Source of the DNA: an uncultured Campylobacter sp.
GTDB lineage: Bacteria > Campylobacterota > Campylobacteria > Campylobacterales > Campylobacteraceae
Assembly (NCBI GenBank): GCA_938046705.1
Contig: CALIWP010000399.1
Location: 1-5,161, forward strand
Reading direction: 5' to 3'
DNA: 5,161 bases
Of this stretch, positions 4,208-5,161 are shown one piece after another. Numbering within the stretch: position 1 is the stretch's first letter; every line of letters starts with the position of its first letter. Below the pieces are notes generated by a model, which saw only the letters and a list, made by a program, of their open reading frames with translations, was not told where the DNA came from and did not search any database. The translations under genes and the position numbers were made by a program.

Positions 4208-5161
4208 ATGTTTAAACGTTTTAGAAGACTCAGGATAAATCCCGCGATCAGAGAGATGGTGCGCGAAACTAGCGTTGCGGCGAGCGATTTTATCTATCCG
4301 CTTTTCATCGTCGAGGGCAAAAGTATAAAAAAAGAGATAAGCTCGATGCCGGGCGTCTTTCAGATGAGTTTGGACGAAATTTTAAAAGAGTGCGAAATCG
4401 TACGAAATTTGGGCATAAAAGCGGTTATTTTATTTGGAATCCCTAGCCTAAAAGATAGCGTAGGCAGCGACGCTCTAAGCGACGATGGCATCATAGCGAC
4501 CGCGCTGCGAGCGATAAAGGATAAATTCCCCGATCTGGTCGTGATAACAGATCTTTGCTTTTGCGAGTACACCGATCACGGTCACTGCGGCATCCTAGAT
4601 CACGTCCACCAGACCGTCGATAACGACGCGACGCTAGAGATCTCCGCTAAACAAGCTCTGATCCACGCCAGAAACGGCGCCGATATGATCGCTCCAAGCG
4701 GTATGATGGACGGCATCATCGCTACCTTGCGCGGGGCGCTGGATTTGAGCGGATATGAAAATTTGCCGATTATGGCGTATTCGACCAAATTTGCTTCGGC
4801 GTACTACGGGCCGTTTCGCGACGTAGCGGAGAGCGCGCCAAGTTTCGGCGATAGAAAGAGCTACCAGATGGATCCCGCAAACCGCCTGGAGGCCGTGAGC
4901 GAGAGCCTAGAAGACGAGGCGCAGGGGGCCGATATCTTGATGGTAAAACCGGCTCTGGCGTATCTAGATATCATCCGTGATCTGCGCGAGGCTACGAGAC
5001 TGCCGATCTGCGCGTACAACGTGAGCGGCGAATACGCCCTGCTAAAAGCCGCGGCAAAAGCGGGCGTCATCGACTACGAGCGCGTGATGATGGAGACGCT
5101 AGTCGGGTTTAAGAGGGCGGGGGCGGACCTGATAATAAGCTATCATGCCAAAGAAGCCGCC
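4208..5161 (+). CDS. hemB: HemB, delta-aminolevulinic acid dehydratase (partial at right edge)
   Basis: HemB (porphobilinogen synthase) joins two 5-aminolevulinate molecules into porphobilinogen, the second committed step of haem synthesis. It acts as a cytoplasmic octamer. The frame is open for 318 codons with no stop before the window ends. As family members are about 323-325 residues, only some five residues should be missing. The metal-binding cluster [14 protein letters not shown] (115-128) keeps all three cysteines (C117, C119, C127), so this is a zinc-type enzyme. The active-site lysines are K194 in [14 protein letters not shown] (191-204) and K247 in MVKP (245-248). [10 protein letters not shown] (160-169) and [11 protein letters not shown] (219-229) are further family blocks, and YNVSGEYA (270-277) closes the pocket. 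The ATG has AAAAGGA 5 nt upstream. It is divergent from ribA. Confidence 0.97.
   Translation, partial: MFKRFRRLRINPAIREMVRETSVAASDFIYPLFIVEGKSIKKEISSMPGVFQMSLDEILKECEIVRNLGIKAVILFGIPSLKDSVGSDALSDDGIIATALRAIKDKFPDLVVITDLCFCEYTDHGHCGILDHVHQTVDNDATLEISAKQALIHARNGADMIAPSGMMDGIIATLRGALDLSGYENLPIMAYSTKFASAYYGPFRDVAESAPSFGDRKSYQMDPANRLEAVSESLEDEAQGADILMVKPALAYLDIIRDLREATRLPICAYNVSGEYALLKAAAKAGVIDYERVMMETLVGFKRAGADLIISYHAKEAA

Noticed and set aside
4360..5070. Leftward open frames opposite hemB
   Set aside because: They mirror the hemB codons, lack ribosome sites and have no family features. hemB on the + strand carries all the conserved motifs.

Overview
The window looks like a chromosomal housekeeping segment from a Campylobacter-type epsilonproteobacterium (Campylobacterota). 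The evidence is the hemB / ribA / rsmG neighbourhood, which I recall from Campylobacter genomes, the AT-rich leaders, the tightly overlapping genes, and dense use of the word AAATTT. The base composition is clearly richer in G+C than C. jejuni, so a member of the oral group (C. rectus / showae / curvus-like) is the better guess. That is inference from memory, not a search. I see no mobile element, CRISPR array, rRNA or tRNA.

Layout. Positions 1-232 hold no gene I can support. A leftward gene for a TIGR01777-type NAD(P)-binding epimerase-like protein (233-1069) follows. Positions 1070-1219 are non-coding and packed with AAATTT-centred inverted repeats, including a perfect 16-bp-stem hairpin that overlaps the htpX stop codon. 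Six leftward genes then form one apparent operon. In transcription order these are ribA (4146-3574), rsmG (3584-3027), a small membrane zinc-ribbon protein of PP0621 type (3037-2825), an unrecognised 125-aa protein (2828-2451), a 111-aa SMI1/KNR4 (SUKH)-like protein (2454-2119, GTG start) and htpX (2095-1220). The first five overlap by 11, 11, 4 and 4 nt, and htpX follows after 23 nt. hemB is divergent, starts at 4208 and runs off the right edge. About five C-terminal residues are probably missing.

How the genes fit together. ribA opens riboflavin synthesis from GTP, rsmG makes an m7G mark in 16S rRNA, htpX is a membrane quality-control protease, and hemB makes porphobilinogen for haem. They do not form one pathway. 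The tight overlaps suggest co-transcription and translational coupling rather than a shared function. ribA and hemB share a 61-bp divergent promoter region with a small dyad between two face-to-face -10-like boxes.

I found no convincing new defence or mobile system. The points most worth a second look are the more than 20-fold excess of AAATTT (about 43 copies by eye), its pairing into hairpins between genes, the uncharacterised 125-aa gene, and a SUKH-like protein with no visible toxin partner.
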